This document shows, piece after piece, positions 52,362 through 61,456 of a stretch of DNA of 64,000 nt. A program made the position numbers and the translations under genes. The notes under the pieces are model-generated. The model was not told where the DNA came from. It did not search any database and was given only the letters and a program-made list of their open reading frames with translations. This DNA is from Actinacidiphila cocklensis (GTDB taxonomy: Bacteria > Actinomycetota > Actinomycetes > Streptomycetales > Streptomycetaceae): assembly GCF_907177275.1 (NCBI RefSeq), contig NZ_CAJSLV010000053.1, positions 1 through 64,000 of the forward strand, read 5' to 3'. Position 1 is the first letter of the stretch. Each line of letters begins with the position of its first letter.

Positions 52362-52853
52362 GTGACCATCCTCGCTGTAACCGGCCACATGGACCTCACC
52401 GACGCTTCCGTTCCCCTGGTCAGGGCGGCCCTTGACGGGTTGGTGCGTGACGTGGCGGACGGGGAACTGGTCGGCGTCTCCTGCATCGCCGCCGGCTCGG
52501 ACTCCTTGTTCGCAGAAGCCGTCCTGGACGCCGGCGGAAGCCTCGTCGCCGTAATCCCTTCCCGCGACTACCGCGAGACGAAGGTCAAGGCTGCACACGC
52601 CGCGCAATTCGACCGGCTCCTGGCCGCAGCCACCGAGGTGGTGGTGATGGACCATGCCACTGCCGGTCGGGAAGCGTACGAAGCCGCCAACAGCGAACTG
52701 CTACGCCGGGCCGACCGGCTCGTGGCCGTCTGGAACGGCATGCCGCCGGGCACCAAAGGCGGCGGCACCGCCGACGTCGTCGAGGAGGCCCGCGCCCTCG
52801 GCCTCACTATCGAGGTCGTGTGGCCGACGGGCGCTGGGCGTCGCACCGGGTGA
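52362..52853 (+). CDS. SLOG-like Rossmannoid protein
   Basis: 163 residues. The pattern TILAVTGHMDLTDASVPLVR, GVSCIAAGSDSLFAEAVLDA, VAVIPSRDYRE and RRADRLVAVWNGMPPGTKG matches the SLOG (SMF/LOG) nucleotide-binding fold, in which GxGGT-like loops hold NAD- or ADP-ribose-type ligands. Members often act as ligand sensors in defence and TIR/SLOG systems. GTG start, AAGGA upstream, 11 nt after the XRE stop, so one transcript. Shares an operon with the XRE regulator, and the integrase remnant follows. Confidence 0.7.
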   Translation: MTILAVTGHMDLTDASVPLVRAALDGLVRDVADGELVGVSCIAAGSDSLFAEAVLDAGGSLVAVIPSRDYRETKVKAAHAAQFDRLLAAATEVVVMDHATAGREAYEAANSELLRRADRLVAVWNGMPPGTKGGGTADVVEEARALGLTIEVVWPTGAGRRTG

Positions 52854-52869
52854 TCTCGTCCCAGAATCG

Positions 52870-53574
52870 TCTTCAATACCGTCAACGCCGTCTTCCGGGC
52901 CGCTGTCCGTGATCGCATGATCCCGCACAACCCATGCAACGACGCGAAGCTCCCCTCCGTCCCCCGAAAGCGCGTGGTGCCCCTGGCGGTGGAACAGGTC
53001 CGTGCGCTCTCCGAGCAAATACCGGGTCGCGACAAGGCCCTGGTGCTGCTGGGCGCCGCCACGGGCTGCGGCCCGGCGAGCTCTTCGGGCTCCAGCTCCG
53101 CCACGCGGACCTGCTGCACGCGACCGTCACGGTCGAGCAGCAGATCCAGCAGACAGCCAAGCACGGGGTCTATGTCGGACCGCCGAAGACGGCCCGCTCC
53201 CACCACACGGTCCCGCTGCCGAAAATGGCAGTCGCCGCGCTCAAGACCCACTTGCGGGACTTCCCCGTCGACGGCGCCGAGGGGGCTGGCTCTTCACGGC
53301 GCCCCAGGGCGGACCCATCGTCTACACCCACTTCATGGACCACGCCTGGCGGCCATCGTGCGCCAAGGCCGGTGTCCCGAAGGGCACGGGCCCCGGGCCG
53401 CCGTCGACAAGGCCTACGCAGACCGCCCCGACGAGCGACGCGGCAGCCACCGAAGCGGCGCAGCCACTCCCCCGCGCTGACCATGCGTCAGCACGGTTGC
53501 GGACCGGGTGCGGACCGCTGAGGCCGCGCACTCCCTCCGCCGCAGGTCAGACGGGCTACCACCCGCTCAGCTAG
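52870..53574 (+). pseudogene. Decayed tyrosine integrase
   Basis: Fragments in three frames read VFNTVNAVFRAAVRDRMIPH (core-binding end), RKRVVPLAVEQVRALSEQIP, then GLRPGELFGLQLRHADLLHA and GPPKTARSHHTVPLP, then WLFTAPQGGPIVYTHFMDHA and WRPSCAKAGVPKGTG, and finally AAVDKAYADRPDERRG. These follow the order of a Streptomyces-type integrase. At least two frameshifts are present, the N-terminal part is missing, and the stretch that should hold HxLRH, LGH and the catalytic Tyr is deleted between KGTG and AAVDKAY. It cannot be active. It abuts the ychF gene and marks the right edge of the island. Confidence 0.85.
53498..53517. repeat. Paired TGCGGACCG boxes at right island end
   Basis: TGCGGACCG at 53498 and 53509, 11 bp apart as in R1, R2 and R3, overlapping the 3' end of the integrase remnant. 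Confidence 0.8.
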
Positions 53575-54659
53575 ACGTTGAAGCGGAATTCCACCACGTC
53601 GCCGTCCTGCATCACGTAGTCCTTGCCCTCCATGCGGGCCTTGCCCTTGGCGCGGGCCTCGGGGACGGAGCCGGTGGCGACCAGGTCGGCGAAGGAGATG
53701 ACCTCGGCCTTGATGAAGCCCTTCTGGAAGTCCGTGTGGATGACGCCGGCCGCTTCGGGGGCGGTGGCGCCGCGCTTGATCGTCCAGGCGCGGGATTCCT
53801 TGGGGCCGGCGGTCAGGTAGGTCTGCAGGCCCAGGGTCTCGAAGCCGACGCGGGCCAGGGTGGCGAGGCCCGGTTCCTGCTGGCCGACGGACTGGAGCAG
53901 CTCCAGCGCCTCGGCGTCGTCGAGTTCCGCCAGGTCGCATTCGAGCTTGGCGTTGAGGAAGATCGCCTCGGCGGGGGCGACCAGGGCGCGCTGCTCGTCC
54001 TTGAAGGCCTCGTCGGTGAGCTCGTCCTCGTCGACGTTGAAGACGTAGAGGAAGGGCTTGGTGGTGAGCAGGTGCAGCTCGTGCAGCAGGGTGCCCTGCT
54101 CGGTGCCCTTGGTGATGCCGTGTGAGAAGAGGGTGTCGCCGGCGGCCAGGATGGCCTGCGCGGCCTCGGTCGCGGCCAGGACCGCGACCTTCTCCTTCTG
54201 CAGCCTGGCTTCCTTCGTCAGCCGCGGGATGGCCTTCTCGACGGACTGGAGGTCGGCGAGGATCAGCTCGGTGTTGATGGTCTCGATGTCGTCCTTGGGC
54301 GAGACCTTGCCGTCCACGTGGACCACGTTCTCGTCCTTGAAGGCCCGGATGACCTGGCAGATCGCGTCGGACTCGCGGATGTTCGCGAGGAACTTGTTGC
54401 CCAGGCCCTCGCCCTCGGAGGCGCCGCGGACGATGCCGGCGATGTCGACGAAGTCGACGGTGGCGGGCAGGACGCGGGCCGAGCTGAAGATCTCGGCGAG
54501 CGTGTCGAGCCGGGCGTCGGGGACGCCCACCACGCCGACGTTGGGCTCGATCGTGGCGAACGGGTAGTTGGCCGCGAGCACGTCGTTCTTGGTCAGGGCG
54601 TTGAAGAGCGTCGACTTGCCGACATTCGGCAGACCGACGATTCCGATGGTGAGCGACAC
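53571..54659 (-). CDS. ychF: Redox-regulated ATPase/GTPase YchF (OLA1 family)
   Basis: 362 residues, the family's normal length. G1 GLPNVGKSTLFNALT, G3-type DFVDIAGIVRGASEGEGLGN, the NVDEDE-type nucleotide specificity loop and the C-terminal TGS domain (KGFIKAEVISFADLVATGS, MQDGDVVEFRFNV). It is a ribosome-associated ATPase of the Obg group. GTG start at 54659. First core gene beyond the island; the stop lies against the integrase remnant, so integration happened just 3' of ychF. Confidence 0.95.
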   Translation of the reverse strand: MSLTIGIVGLPNVGKSTLFNALTKNDVLAANYPFATIEPNVGVVGVPDARLDTLAEIFSSARVLPATVDFVDIAGIVRGASEGEGLGNKFLANIRESDAICQVIRAFKDENVVHVDGKVSPKDDIETINTELILADLQSVEKAIPRLTKEARLQKEKVAVLAATEAAQAILAAGDTLFSHGITKGTEQGTLLHELHLLTTKPFLYVFNVDEDELTDEAFKDEQRALVAPAEAIFLNAKLECDLAELDDAEALELLQSVGQQEPGLATLARVGFETLGLQTYLTAGPKESRAWTIKRGATAPEAAGVIHTDFQKGFIKAEVISFADLVATGSVPEARAKGKARMEGKDYVMQDGDVVEFRFNV

Positions 54660-54834
54660 GTGGCGACTTCCCGTAGCTTCCCGTAACGAGGCAGGCGTCC
54701 GCAGCCGGATGCCGTCCGCCAGTCTACGGGGCCGCGGCGCGCGGCCCGGCCCGGCTTCGAACACGGGCGCCCAGCCGGGCGAATGTCCGGGTCCGCTGCA
54801 CGGATTCCCGACCCGCTGCGCCTACGTTGGGTGA

Positions 54835-55377
54835 GTGGACCAACACAGTGCGCGAGCAACGCAGGGAGCGCCGGTGACCGGCCCGGGCAAGATCGCCGCC
54901 CCGGCCAAGCCCGCGCACCCGCTGACCGCACTGGTCCGCCGGCTGCGTGCCGTCCAGCGGCCCAGGCCCCGGCTGACGGGCCTGGGCACCGGTGTGCTGG
55001 TCACCCTCGTGACGGTGCTGGCCGGCACCGTCGACGCGATGCTCTTCGACGGCCCCGGCACCTTCTTCGGCGTCGTCTTCGTCGCGGTGAGCGTGACCGC
55101 GGCGGTCTACGTACGCCCCTACGACCTGGTGGCGGCCCCCGTGTCGGCGCCGATCGCCTTCGCGCTGGGGATCGGGCTGACCGCCGACAGCGGGGGCGGC
55201 GGTCTGGTCGGGCACCTGCTCGGGCTGTTCACCGGTCTCGCCCTGATGACCGGCTGGCTCTACACCGGCACCGTGGCGGCCGCGCTGATCGTCGCGGTCA
55301 GAGCTTTGCTGCTGCCATCGCGGCGCCGACGATCCCGGCGTTGTTCTGCAGCTCGGCGGGGACGATCTCCGCGTTGA
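54835..55377 (+). CDS. DUF6542 membrane protein
   Basis: 180 residues from the GTG at 54835. After a 45-residue Pro/Arg-rich cytoplasmic start, three to four membrane segments follow (LGTGVLVTLVTVLAGTV, FFGVVFVAVSVTAAVYV, APIAFALGIGLTA, LLGLFTGLALMTGWLY) and a basic tail. It matches the DUF6542 type found upstream of ppgK in Streptomyces. Its last 80 nt overlap the ppgK 3' end in antisense. Function unknown. Confidence 0.75.
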   Translation: MDQHSARATQGAPVTGPGKIAAPAKPAHPLTALVRRLRAVQRPRPRLTGLGTGVLVTLVTVLAGTVDAMLFDGPGTFFGVVFVAVSVTAAVYVRPYDLVAAPVSAPIAFALGIGLTADSGGGGLVGHLLGLFTGLALMTGWLYTGTVAAALIVAVRALLLPSRRRRSRRCSAARRGRSPR

Positions 55378-56041
55378 GCCCGTGGCCCCGCAGGTACGGC
55401 AGGAACTTGTCGGCCTTGCGGCTGATGCCGCCGCCCAGCACGAACAGGTCCGGCGAGAACAGCATCTCGACGTGCTCCAGGTACTTGCGCAGCCGGTGCG
55501 CCCAGTGCTCCCAGCTCAGGTCCTCGTCCTCACGGGCCTTGACCGAGGCGCGCTTCTCCGCGTCGTGGCCGTGCAGCTCCAGGTGACCCAGCTCGGTGTT
55601 CGGCAGCAGGCGGCCGTCGACGAAGACGGCGCTGCCTATGCCCGTGCCGAGCGTCAGCACGACGACCGTGCCGCCGCGGCCGCGCCCGGCGCCGAAGGTC
55701 ATCTCGGCGACGCCCGCGGCGTCCGCGTCGTTCAGCACCACCACGGGCAGCCCGAGGCGCTCGCTGAGCGCCTTGCGGGCGTCCACGCCGATCCAGCCGG
55801 GGTCCACGTTGGCCGCGGTCCTGGTCACGCCGTCCATGACGACGCCGGGGAAGGTCACCCCGAGCGGCCCTGACCAGCCGAAGTGCGAGACGACGTCCTG
55901 GACGCCGTCCATCACCGCGTCCGGCGTCGCCGGGTGCGGGGTCAGCACCTTGTAGCGATCGTCCGTCAGATCGCCCCTGTCGAGGTCGACGGGGGCGCCC
56001 TTGATGCCCGTACCGCCGATGTCCACACCGAACACGTTCAT
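55298..56041 (-). CDS. ppgK: Polyphosphate glucokinase, ROK family
   Basis: 247 residues. Phosphate-binding DIGGTGIKGAPVDLD, catalytic LNDADAAGVAE, TLGTGIGSAVFVDGRLLPN and the PpgK-specific HLELHGHDAEKRASVKARED. It phosphorylates glucose with polyphosphate (and ATP). Short length and this motif separate it from ATP-only ROK glucokinases. ATG at 56041. 3' end overlaps the DUF6542 gene tail-to-tail; ispH lies upstream on the same strand but 73 nt away. Confidence 0.93.
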   Translation of the reverse strand: MNVFGVDIGGTGIKGAPVDLDRGDLTDDRYKVLTPHPATPDAVMDGVQDVVSHFGWSGPLGVTFPGVVMDGVTRTAANVDPGWIGVDARKALSERLGLPVVVLNDADAAGVAEMTFGAGRGRGGTVVVLTLGTGIGSAVFVDGRLLPNTELGHLELHGHDAEKRASVKAREDEDLSWEHWAHRLRKYLEHVEMLFSPDLFVLGGGISRKADKFLPYLRGHGLNAEIVPAELQNNAGIVGAAMAAAKL

Positions 56042-56114
56042 GACCTCCAGGCTAGAGGCGGGCCGTAGGCCTCACCTCTCGTAGCTCCCCCCCATGGGAG
56101 GCGCGTGGAAAAAC

Positions 56115-57110
56115 TCACCCCTTGGCCGATTCCCCCGCGGCGGCCTCCGCACGCAGATCCCGGCGCAGTTCCTTGGGCAGCGAGAACTGGATGGACTCCT
56201 GGGCCGAGGTGACAACCCGGACGTCCGCGTACCCGCGCACCGCCAGCCACTCCAGTACCTGGTCGACGAGGATCTCCGGCACCGAGGCGCCCGAGGTGAC
56301 ACCGACGGTGGCGACGCCCTCCAGCCAGCCGTCCTCGCACTCGTCGGCGAAGTCCACCAGGTACGACGCGCCCGCGCCGGCCTGCAGGGCGACCTCGACC
56401 AGCCGGATCGCGTTCGACGAGTTGCGCGAGCCGACCACGATGACCAGGTCGGCCTCCGCGGCGATCTGCTTGACCGCGACCTGCCGGTTCTGGGTGGCGT
56501 AGCAGATGTCGTCGCTGGGCGGCGAGAGCAGGTTGGGGAAGCGCTCCTTGAGCGCGTCGACCGTCTCCATCGTCTCGTCCACCGACAGCGTCGTCTGGGA
56601 CAGCCAGACGACCTTCGACTCGTCGCGCACGGTCAGGTCGGCGACGTCCTTGGGGCCGTCGACGAGGTGGGTGCGCTCGGGCGCCTCACCCATCGTGCCG
56701 ATGACCTCCTCATGGCCCTCGTGGCCGATGAGCAGGATGTCGTAGTCGTCGTTGGCGTACCGGACGGCTTCCTTGTGGACCTTGGTCACCAGCGGGCATG
56801 TCGCGTCGATCGAGGCGAGCTTGCGCCGGTCGGCCTCCTCGTGGACGACCGGGGCGACACCGTGCGCGGAGAAGATCACGATCGCGTTCTCGGGGACCTC
56901 GGCCGTCTCGTCGACGAAAACCGCGCCCTTCTTCTCCAGCGTCTGCACGACGTACTTGTTGTGCACGATCTGCTTGCGGACGTAGACCGGGGCGCCGTAC
57001 TGCTCCAGCGCCTTCTCGACGGTGATCACCGCACGGTCCACGCCCGCGCAGTACCCGCGGGGGGCGGCGAGCAGGACACGGCGGCTGGCTTCGGTCGTCA
57101 TGCGGTCCAT
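56115..57110 (-). CDS. ispH: 4-hydroxy-3-methylbut-2-enyl diphosphate reductase
   Basis: 331 residues. Last step of the MEP isoprenoid pathway, making IPP and DMAPP. The three cluster-binding Cys are in [23 protein letters not shown] and [11 protein letters not shown]; the [10 protein letters not shown] and [13 protein letters not shown] motifs are intact. ATG at 57110; another ATG at 57101 is possible. Neither has a good ribosome site. Confidence 0.96.
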   Translation of the reverse strand: MDRMTTEASRRVLLAAPRGYCAGVDRAVITVEKALEQYGAPVYVRKQIVHNKYVVQTLEKKGAVFVDETAEVPENAIVIFSAHGVAPVVHEEADRRKLASIDATCPLVTKVHKEAVRYANDDYDILLIGHEGHEEVIGTMGEAPERTHLVDGPKDVADLTVRDESKVVWLSQTTLSVDETMETVDALKERFPNLLSPPSDDICYATQNRQVAVKQIAAEADLVIVVGSRNSSNAIRLVEVALQAGAGASYLVDFADECEDGWLEGVATVGVTSGASVPEILVDQVLEWLAVRGYADVRVVTSAQESIQFSLPKELRRDLRAEAAAGESAKG

Positions 57111-57209
57111 CGTACGGTGGGCGCCCCGCGGGCACGGGAGCGGTCGGGGGTACGCCGGGGGGCGTGCGGGAGCCGGCGCCGGACGGTCGGCAAGCCGGCG
57201 CCGGCAGGG

Positions 57210-58271
57210 CTACGAGCTGGCGCCGATGAGCTGGACGTCGCCGCCGAGCTGCACGGGACGGCCGGCCGCGGGCACCGAGATCACGTTGAGGCCGGCGTAG
57301 CGGCTGCGGACGCCGTTCTGGTCGCCGTGCAGGTAGGCCGTGGTGTTGCCGCCGGGCACGACGGAGCACGTCTCGGGGCGGGTGGAGAACTCCAGCTCGA
57401 CGTAGTAGGAGGTCGAGGCCACCAGCGCGCCGCCGTCCGCGGTCTTGACCGCGTAGGTGTCGGGGTACTTGATGTAGGCGCTGTCCCACTTGGTGCCGGC
57501 GTCCTCGAAGTCGGTGCGCAGGCAGTTCTTGTAGGCGCCCCAGTGGTCGTTCCGCGTCGTGTACTCCTTGACCGCGTCCCGCCTGACGGCGGAGTCGGCG
57601 AGCACGGCGCCGGCCTTCCTGCCGCCCGAGACCCGCAGGTCGTTGACCGCCGAGCCGAGCGCGGAGAGCTTGGTGCCGCCGACGGTGGCGTCGGGGGCCA
57701 CGACGACGGCGGCGCCGTCCGCGGCCTTGGCGACGGCGGGCACGGCGCCGGTGAAGTTGTCGGCGAGGACCATCTTCCAGTGGCCGCCGGTCTGCTGCTG
57801 GAAGACCATCAGCTGGCGGTCGCCCTTGTCGAAGTTCCCGCCGCTGACCTCGGCGTCGACCATGAACCACGAGCCGGTGTCGGGGATGTGGAACCGCCGG
57901 TCCACGTACGTGAAGGGCTTGCGGTAGTCGGCCTGCACCTTGGCCGAGTACTTCGGGAACTGCTTGTACTGCGCCAGGCTCTGCTGGTAGAGCGCGCCGC
58001 CCTCGACAGTGCCGAGCTTCGGGCCGTCCTGGGTGGCGTTGGCGGCGTTGTTGACCTTCTCGTAGCCGTCCAGGACGGCGCCGGCCTGGGCCGCGGTGAC
58101 GATCGGCGCCGCGGTCTTCCCGTCCTTGCCGTCCTTGCCGTCCTTGCCCGGCGCGGTGGACGCGGACGAGGACGCGGCCGGCTTGTCGCCGCCGTCCCCG
58201 CCGCCGCAGCCGGCCGCCAGCAGGCCGGTGGCGGCGAGGCCGACGGCTATGGTCACGATGCGCCTGTTCAT
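57210..58271 (-). CDS. Secreted lipoprotein
   Basis: 353 residues. Lipoprotein signal peptide with lipobox LLAAGC (Cys at about 22), then a Ser/Ala linker and a GKDGKDGKDGK run. The exported domain (about 55-353) carries paired Cys (NCLRTDF, PETCSVV) and is of the type conserved beside ispH and xseA in Streptomyces; no enzymatic motif. GGGGGAACGACC precedes the ATG at 58271. Divergent from xseA, 112 nt apart. Confidence 0.85.
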   Translation of the reverse strand: MNRRIVTIAVGLAATGLLAAGCGGGDGGDKPAASSSASTAPGKDGKDGKDGKTAAPIVTAAQAGAVLDGYEKVNNAANATQDGPKLGTVEGGALYQQSLAQYKQFPKYSAKVQADYRKPFTYVDRRFHIPDTGSWFMVDAEVSGGNFDKGDRQLMVFQQQTGGHWKMVLADNFTGAVPAVAKAADGAAVVVAPDATVGGTKLSALGSAVNDLRVSGGRKAGAVLADSAVRRDAVKEYTTRNDHWGAYKNCLRTDFEDAGTKWDSAYIKYPDTYAVKTADGGALVASTSYYVELEFSTRPETCSVVPGGNTTAYLHGDQNGVRSRYAGLNVISVPAAGRPVQLGGDVQLIGASS

Positions 58272-58383
58272 GGTCGTTCCCCCGGAAGATTTGGTACGGG
58301 CGTCGTAGCTTGTACGACTGTAGTGAAGGCGGCCCGCACCGTTGCCCCCGGGGTGTGTCGGACGTCGCCGGTAGGGTCGGGGA

Positions 58384-59613
58384 ATGGCTCTCAGCACCTC
58401 GGCGGACTCGCCGATCCCGGTCGGCGAGGTGTCCCGGCTGATCGGCGGATGGATCGACCGGCTCGGCGCCGTGTGGGTCGAGGGGCAGATCACCCAGCTG
58501 TCCCGGCGGCCGGGCGCCGGGGTGGTCTTCCTGACGCTGCGCGACACCTCGCACGACATCTCGCTCAGCGTGACGTGCTTCCGCGGCGTCTTCGACCAGG
58601 TCGCGGACGTGGTCGGGGAGGGCGCGCGGGTGGTGCTGCACGCGAAGCCGGAGTGGTACGGCCCGCGGGGCAGCCTGTCGCTGCGCGCGGTGGAGATCCG
58701 CCCGGTGGGCGTGGGCGAACTGCTGGTGCGGCTGGAGCGGTTGAAGAAGCAGCTCACCGGCGAGGGCCTCTTCGCGCTGGACCGCAAGCGCCCGCTGCCC
58801 TTCCTGCCGCAGCTGATCGGCCTGGTCACCGGACGCGCCTCGGCGGCCGAGCGGGACGTGCGGGAGAACGCCCGGCTGCGCTGGCCTGCCGTGCGCTTCG
58901 AGGTGCGCAACGTGCCCGTGCAGGGTGCGAACGCGGTGCCGCAGGTCATCGAGGCGGTAAGGGAGCTGGACGCGCACCCGGAGGTCGACGTGATCATCGT
59001 GGCGCGGGGCGGCGGCAGCGTCGAGGACCTGCTGCCGTTCTCCGACGAGCAGCTGGTGCGTACGGTCGCGGACTGCGTCACGCCGGTCGTCTCGGCGATC
59101 GGGCACGAGCCGGACTCGCCGCTGCTCGACCTGGTGGCCGACCTGCGCGCGTCCACCCCCACCGACGCCGCCAAACGGGTCGTGCCGGACGTGCGCGAGG
59201 AGCTGGCCAAGGTGCAGCTGGTCAGCGACCGGGCGCTGCGGGTGGTCCGCGGGCTGCTGGACCGGGAGGAGCGCGGCCTCGAAGCGGCGCTGAGCCGGCC
59301 CTCGATGGCGTCGCCGCAGCGGATGGTCGACGAGCGGGCCGCGGAGGTGGCCGACCGCCTCGACCGGGGCCGCCGCTCGCTGCGGCACGCGCTGGACCGG
59401 GCGGACGCCGACCTGTCGCACACCCTGGCGCGGGTGGTGGCGCTGTCCCCCGCGGCGACGCTGCGGCGCGGCTACGCGGTGCTCCAGCGGGCGGACGGCG
59501 CGGCGGTACGGGACCCGGCCGAGGTCGCGGCGGGCGAGGAGCTGCGGGCGCGGGTCGCGGCGGGCGACTTCACCGTACGGGTCTCCGACGGCGGGCAGGC
59601 CGCAGGAGGGTGA
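58384..59613 (+). CDS. xseA: Exodeoxyribonuclease VII large subunit
   Basis: 409 residues. N-terminal OB-fold ([40 protein letters not shown]) and catalytic core with [49 protein letters not shown] and [22 protein letters not shown]-type motif. Degrades single-stranded DNA together with the small subunit, in repair and recombination. The coiled-coil region for XseB binding follows (about 270-380). ATG start. xseB is 64 nt downstream. Confidence 0.95.
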   Translation: MALSTSADSPIPVGEVSRLIGGWIDRLGAVWVEGQITQLSRRPGAGVVFLTLRDTSHDISLSVTCFRGVFDQVADVVGEGARVVLHAKPEWYGPRGSLSLRAVEIRPVGVGELLVRLERLKKQLTGEGLFALDRKRPLPFLPQLIGLVTGRASAAERDVRENARLRWPAVRFEVRNVPVQGANAVPQVIEAVRELDAHPEVDVIIVARGGGSVEDLLPFSDEQLVRTVADCVTPVVSAIGHEPDSPLLDLVADLRASTPTDAAKRVVPDVREELAKVQLVSDRALRVVRGLLDREERGLEAALSRPSMASPQRMVDERAAEVADRLDRGRRSLRHALDRADADLSHTLARVVALSPAATLRRGYAVLQRADGAAVRDPAEVAAGEELRARVAAGDFTVRVSDGGQAAGG

Positions 59614-59677
59614 GCCGGGCGGCGGCCGCAGCGGGAGGGTGGCGGGGGCTGTCGGTGGGCGCCCCTAGGCTGGCCGC

Positions 59678-59941
59678 ATGGCAGCAGACCAGGAGACCAC
59701 CACCGCCGCGCTGGGTTACGAGCAGGCCCGCGACGAGCTGATCGACGTCGTGCGCCGGCTGGAGGCGGGCGGCGCCACGCTGGAGGAGTCGCTCGCGCTG
59801 TGGGAGCGCGGCGAGGAACTGGCCAAGGTGTGCCGGCGCTGGCTGGAGGGCGCCCGCGAGCGGCTGAACGCGGCGCTGGCGGCGGAGGACGAGGCGGCGG
59901 ACGGGCCGGCGGCAGAGGACGCGGACGGCACGGAGGCGTAG
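59678..59941 (+). CDS. xseB: Exodeoxyribonuclease VII small subunit
   Basis: 87 residues. The XseB pattern [40 protein letters not shown] and [12 protein letters not shown] is complete, followed by an acidic tail. It binds the coiled coil of XseA. ATG at 59678, same direction as xseA. Confidence 0.95.
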   Translation: MAADQETTTAALGYEQARDELIDVVRRLEAGGATLEESLALWERGEELAKVCRRWLEGARERLNAALAAEDEAADGPAAEDADGTEA

Positions 59942-60000
59942 TCGCGGCTGGGGTCGCAGGAGCGCCTGGGGCGTGAAATCCCAGGTCAGGGGCTCGCACC

Positions 60001-60018
60001 CTGTGACCAGGGTCACAG
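60001..60018. promoter_or_regulatory. CRP-type palindrome
   Basis: CTGTGACCAGGGTCACAG, a perfect 8-bp-arm palindrome around AG. It satisfies TGTGA-N6-TCACA and the GTG-N6-GNCAC form described for Streptomyces Crp. It lies 100 bp upstream of the reductase gene and 60 bp after xseB. A second dyad, GAACGCGG-GAGA-CCGCGTTC (60067-60086), follows. Confidence 0.65.
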
Positions 60019-60117
60019 TTGAACGCGGAATGGTTGAGAGTTCACCCAGGTTGGCTGAGGTGTTCCGAACGCGGGAGACCGCGTTCAGCTCGTTCCGACT
60101 CCCCCCAGAGGTATCCG

Positions 60118-60711
60118 ATGACGCTCGCACTCGACCCCGCCGCCCAGGACCTCCTCTTCCGCGAGGCCCGCACCGCGAACACCTTCACCGCAGAGCCCGT
60201 GACCGATGAGCAGATCCAGGCGGTCTACGACCTGGTCAAGTACGCCCCCACCGCCTTCAACCAGCAGCCGCTGCGCGTCGTCCTGGTCCGCTCCACAGAG
60301 GGCCGCGAGCGCCTGGTGCAGCACATGTCCGAGGGCAACCAGCCGAAGACCTCGACCGCCCCGCTGGTGGCGATCCTGGCCGCGGACAACGAGTTCCACG
60401 AGGAACTCCCCACCCAGTTCCCGGTCTTCCCGCAGGCCAAGGACGTCTTCTTCGCCGAGCGCCCGGTGCGTGAGAAGTCGGCCGCGCTCAACGCGGCCCT
60501 CCAGGTCGGCTACTTCATCATCGGCGTGCGCGCGGCGGGCCTGGCGGCCGGCCCGATGACGGGCTTCGACGCCGACGGCATCAACAAGGAGTTCTTCGCG
60601 GACGGCGAGCACTCGGTGCTGGCCGTGGTCAACATCGGCCGGCCCGGCGACAACGCCTGGTACCCGCGCAACCCGCGGCTGTCCTACGACGAGGTCGTCA
60701 CGACCGTCTGA
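60118..60711 (+). CDS. Malonic semialdehyde reductase / nitroreductase-fold (RutE/HadB type)
   Basis: 197 residues. Nitroreductase-like FMN fold of the RutE/HadB group: ARTANTFTAEPVTDEQIQAV, VKYAPTAFNQQPLRVVLVRS, ALNAALQVGYFIIGVRAAGL, GFDADGINKEFFADG, VNIGRPGDNAWYPRNPR. It probably reduces malonic semialdehyde or a related small aldehyde with FMN and NAD(P)H. ATG at 60118, with CAGAGG upstream. A CRP-type palindrome and a second dyad precede it. Confidence 0.87.
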   Translation: MTLALDPAAQDLLFREARTANTFTAEPVTDEQIQAVYDLVKYAPTAFNQQPLRVVLVRSTEGRERLVQHMSEGNQPKTSTAPLVAILAADNEFHEELPTQFPVFPQAKDVFFAERPVREKSAALNAALQVGYFIIGVRAAGLAAGPMTGFDADGINKEFFADGEHSVLAVVNIGRPGDNAWYPRNPRLSYDEVVTTV

Positions 60712-60719
60712 CGCGACCC

Positions 60720-60739
60720 GGCCGGCCGCGAGGCCGGCC
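60720..60739. terminator. Hairpin between convergent genes
   Basis: GGCCGGCC (60720-60727), GCGA loop, GGCCGGCC (60732-60739), between the reductase and DUF4245 genes. Confidence 0.65.
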
Positions 60740-60744
60740 CGGGC

Positions 60745-61302
60745 TCACTGGCCGCTGCGCTCCCTGAGCGCGGCGGCCATCTGCGTGAGCTGGCTGTCGG
60801 GACCGGTACCGAGCACGATCGTGGTCGCGCCCTGGTCCTTGCGCACCAGCGCGGTGTACCGCTTGCCGGTCCAGCGCTCCCAGACCTGCCCGCCCGCGGT
60901 GACCGTACGGCTGCCGTCGCGGTGCGCGCCCAGCGTGACCTCGGCGATGAAGGGGTCGGCGGGGCCGTTGCTCTGCTCGATGGCAACGTACTGCTGCTCG
61001 GGGTCCACGAAGCCGAGGTGCCAGCTGACCTTGTGCGGGTCGGCGCCGTTGTAGGTGACCGAGGTGGCACGCCACTGGGCACTCAGGCCCTCGGGGCCGG
61101 CGACCTTGAACGGCGCGTCCCGCCTGGCCTGGCCCAGTTCCACCGAGTAGGTGATCGGCTTGACCGGGTCGGCCTTGGAGTCGTGCGGGACAAAGATGTA
61201 GATGACGGCGACGACGACGCTGAGCACCATCAAGGACAGGACGAGGTCCCTCACCGTCTTGTTGCCACGCTTGTCTGCTGCCACGCCCCTATCGTCCCCC
61301 AT
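60745..61302 (-). CDS. DUF4245 membrane-anchored protein
   Basis: 185 residues. One N-terminal membrane segment (about 18-38: VRDLVLSLMVLSVVVAVIYI) and an extracytoplasmic domain matching DUF4245 (VKPITYSVELGQARRDAPFK, SWHLGFVDPEQQYVAIEQS, TVTAGGQVWERWTGKRYTAL). ATG at 61302; a GTG at 61284 is an alternative. Its usual neighbour is glpX, as here (divergent, 154 nt). Function unknown. Confidence 0.85.
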   Translation of the reverse strand: MGDDRGVAADKRGNKTVRDLVLSLMVLSVVVAVIYIFVPHDSKADPVKPITYSVELGQARRDAPFKVAGPEGLSAQWRATSVTYNGADPHKVSWHLGFVDPEQQYVAIEQSNGPADPFIAEVTLGAHRDGSRTVTAGGQVWERWTGKRYTALVRKDQGATTIVLGTGPDSQLTQMAAALRERSGQ

Positions 61303-61456
61303 GCCCCGCCATGCCCCGACCGCCGGGTCCCTCACGGCCGGCGACTCCCGGCCGTTGTGCGCTCATGTGACAAGCACCCTGCTCATATTCGCAGGAACCC
61401 GATAGGGTCGCAGCACCCTCATATCCGGCCGTCCTCGTACAGAAAGGTGCGCTGCG

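Noticed and set aside
56094-59741. Open frame of 1215 codons on the plus strand
   Set aside because: Covers ispH and the lipoprotein in antisense and xseA in a wrong frame; no motif.
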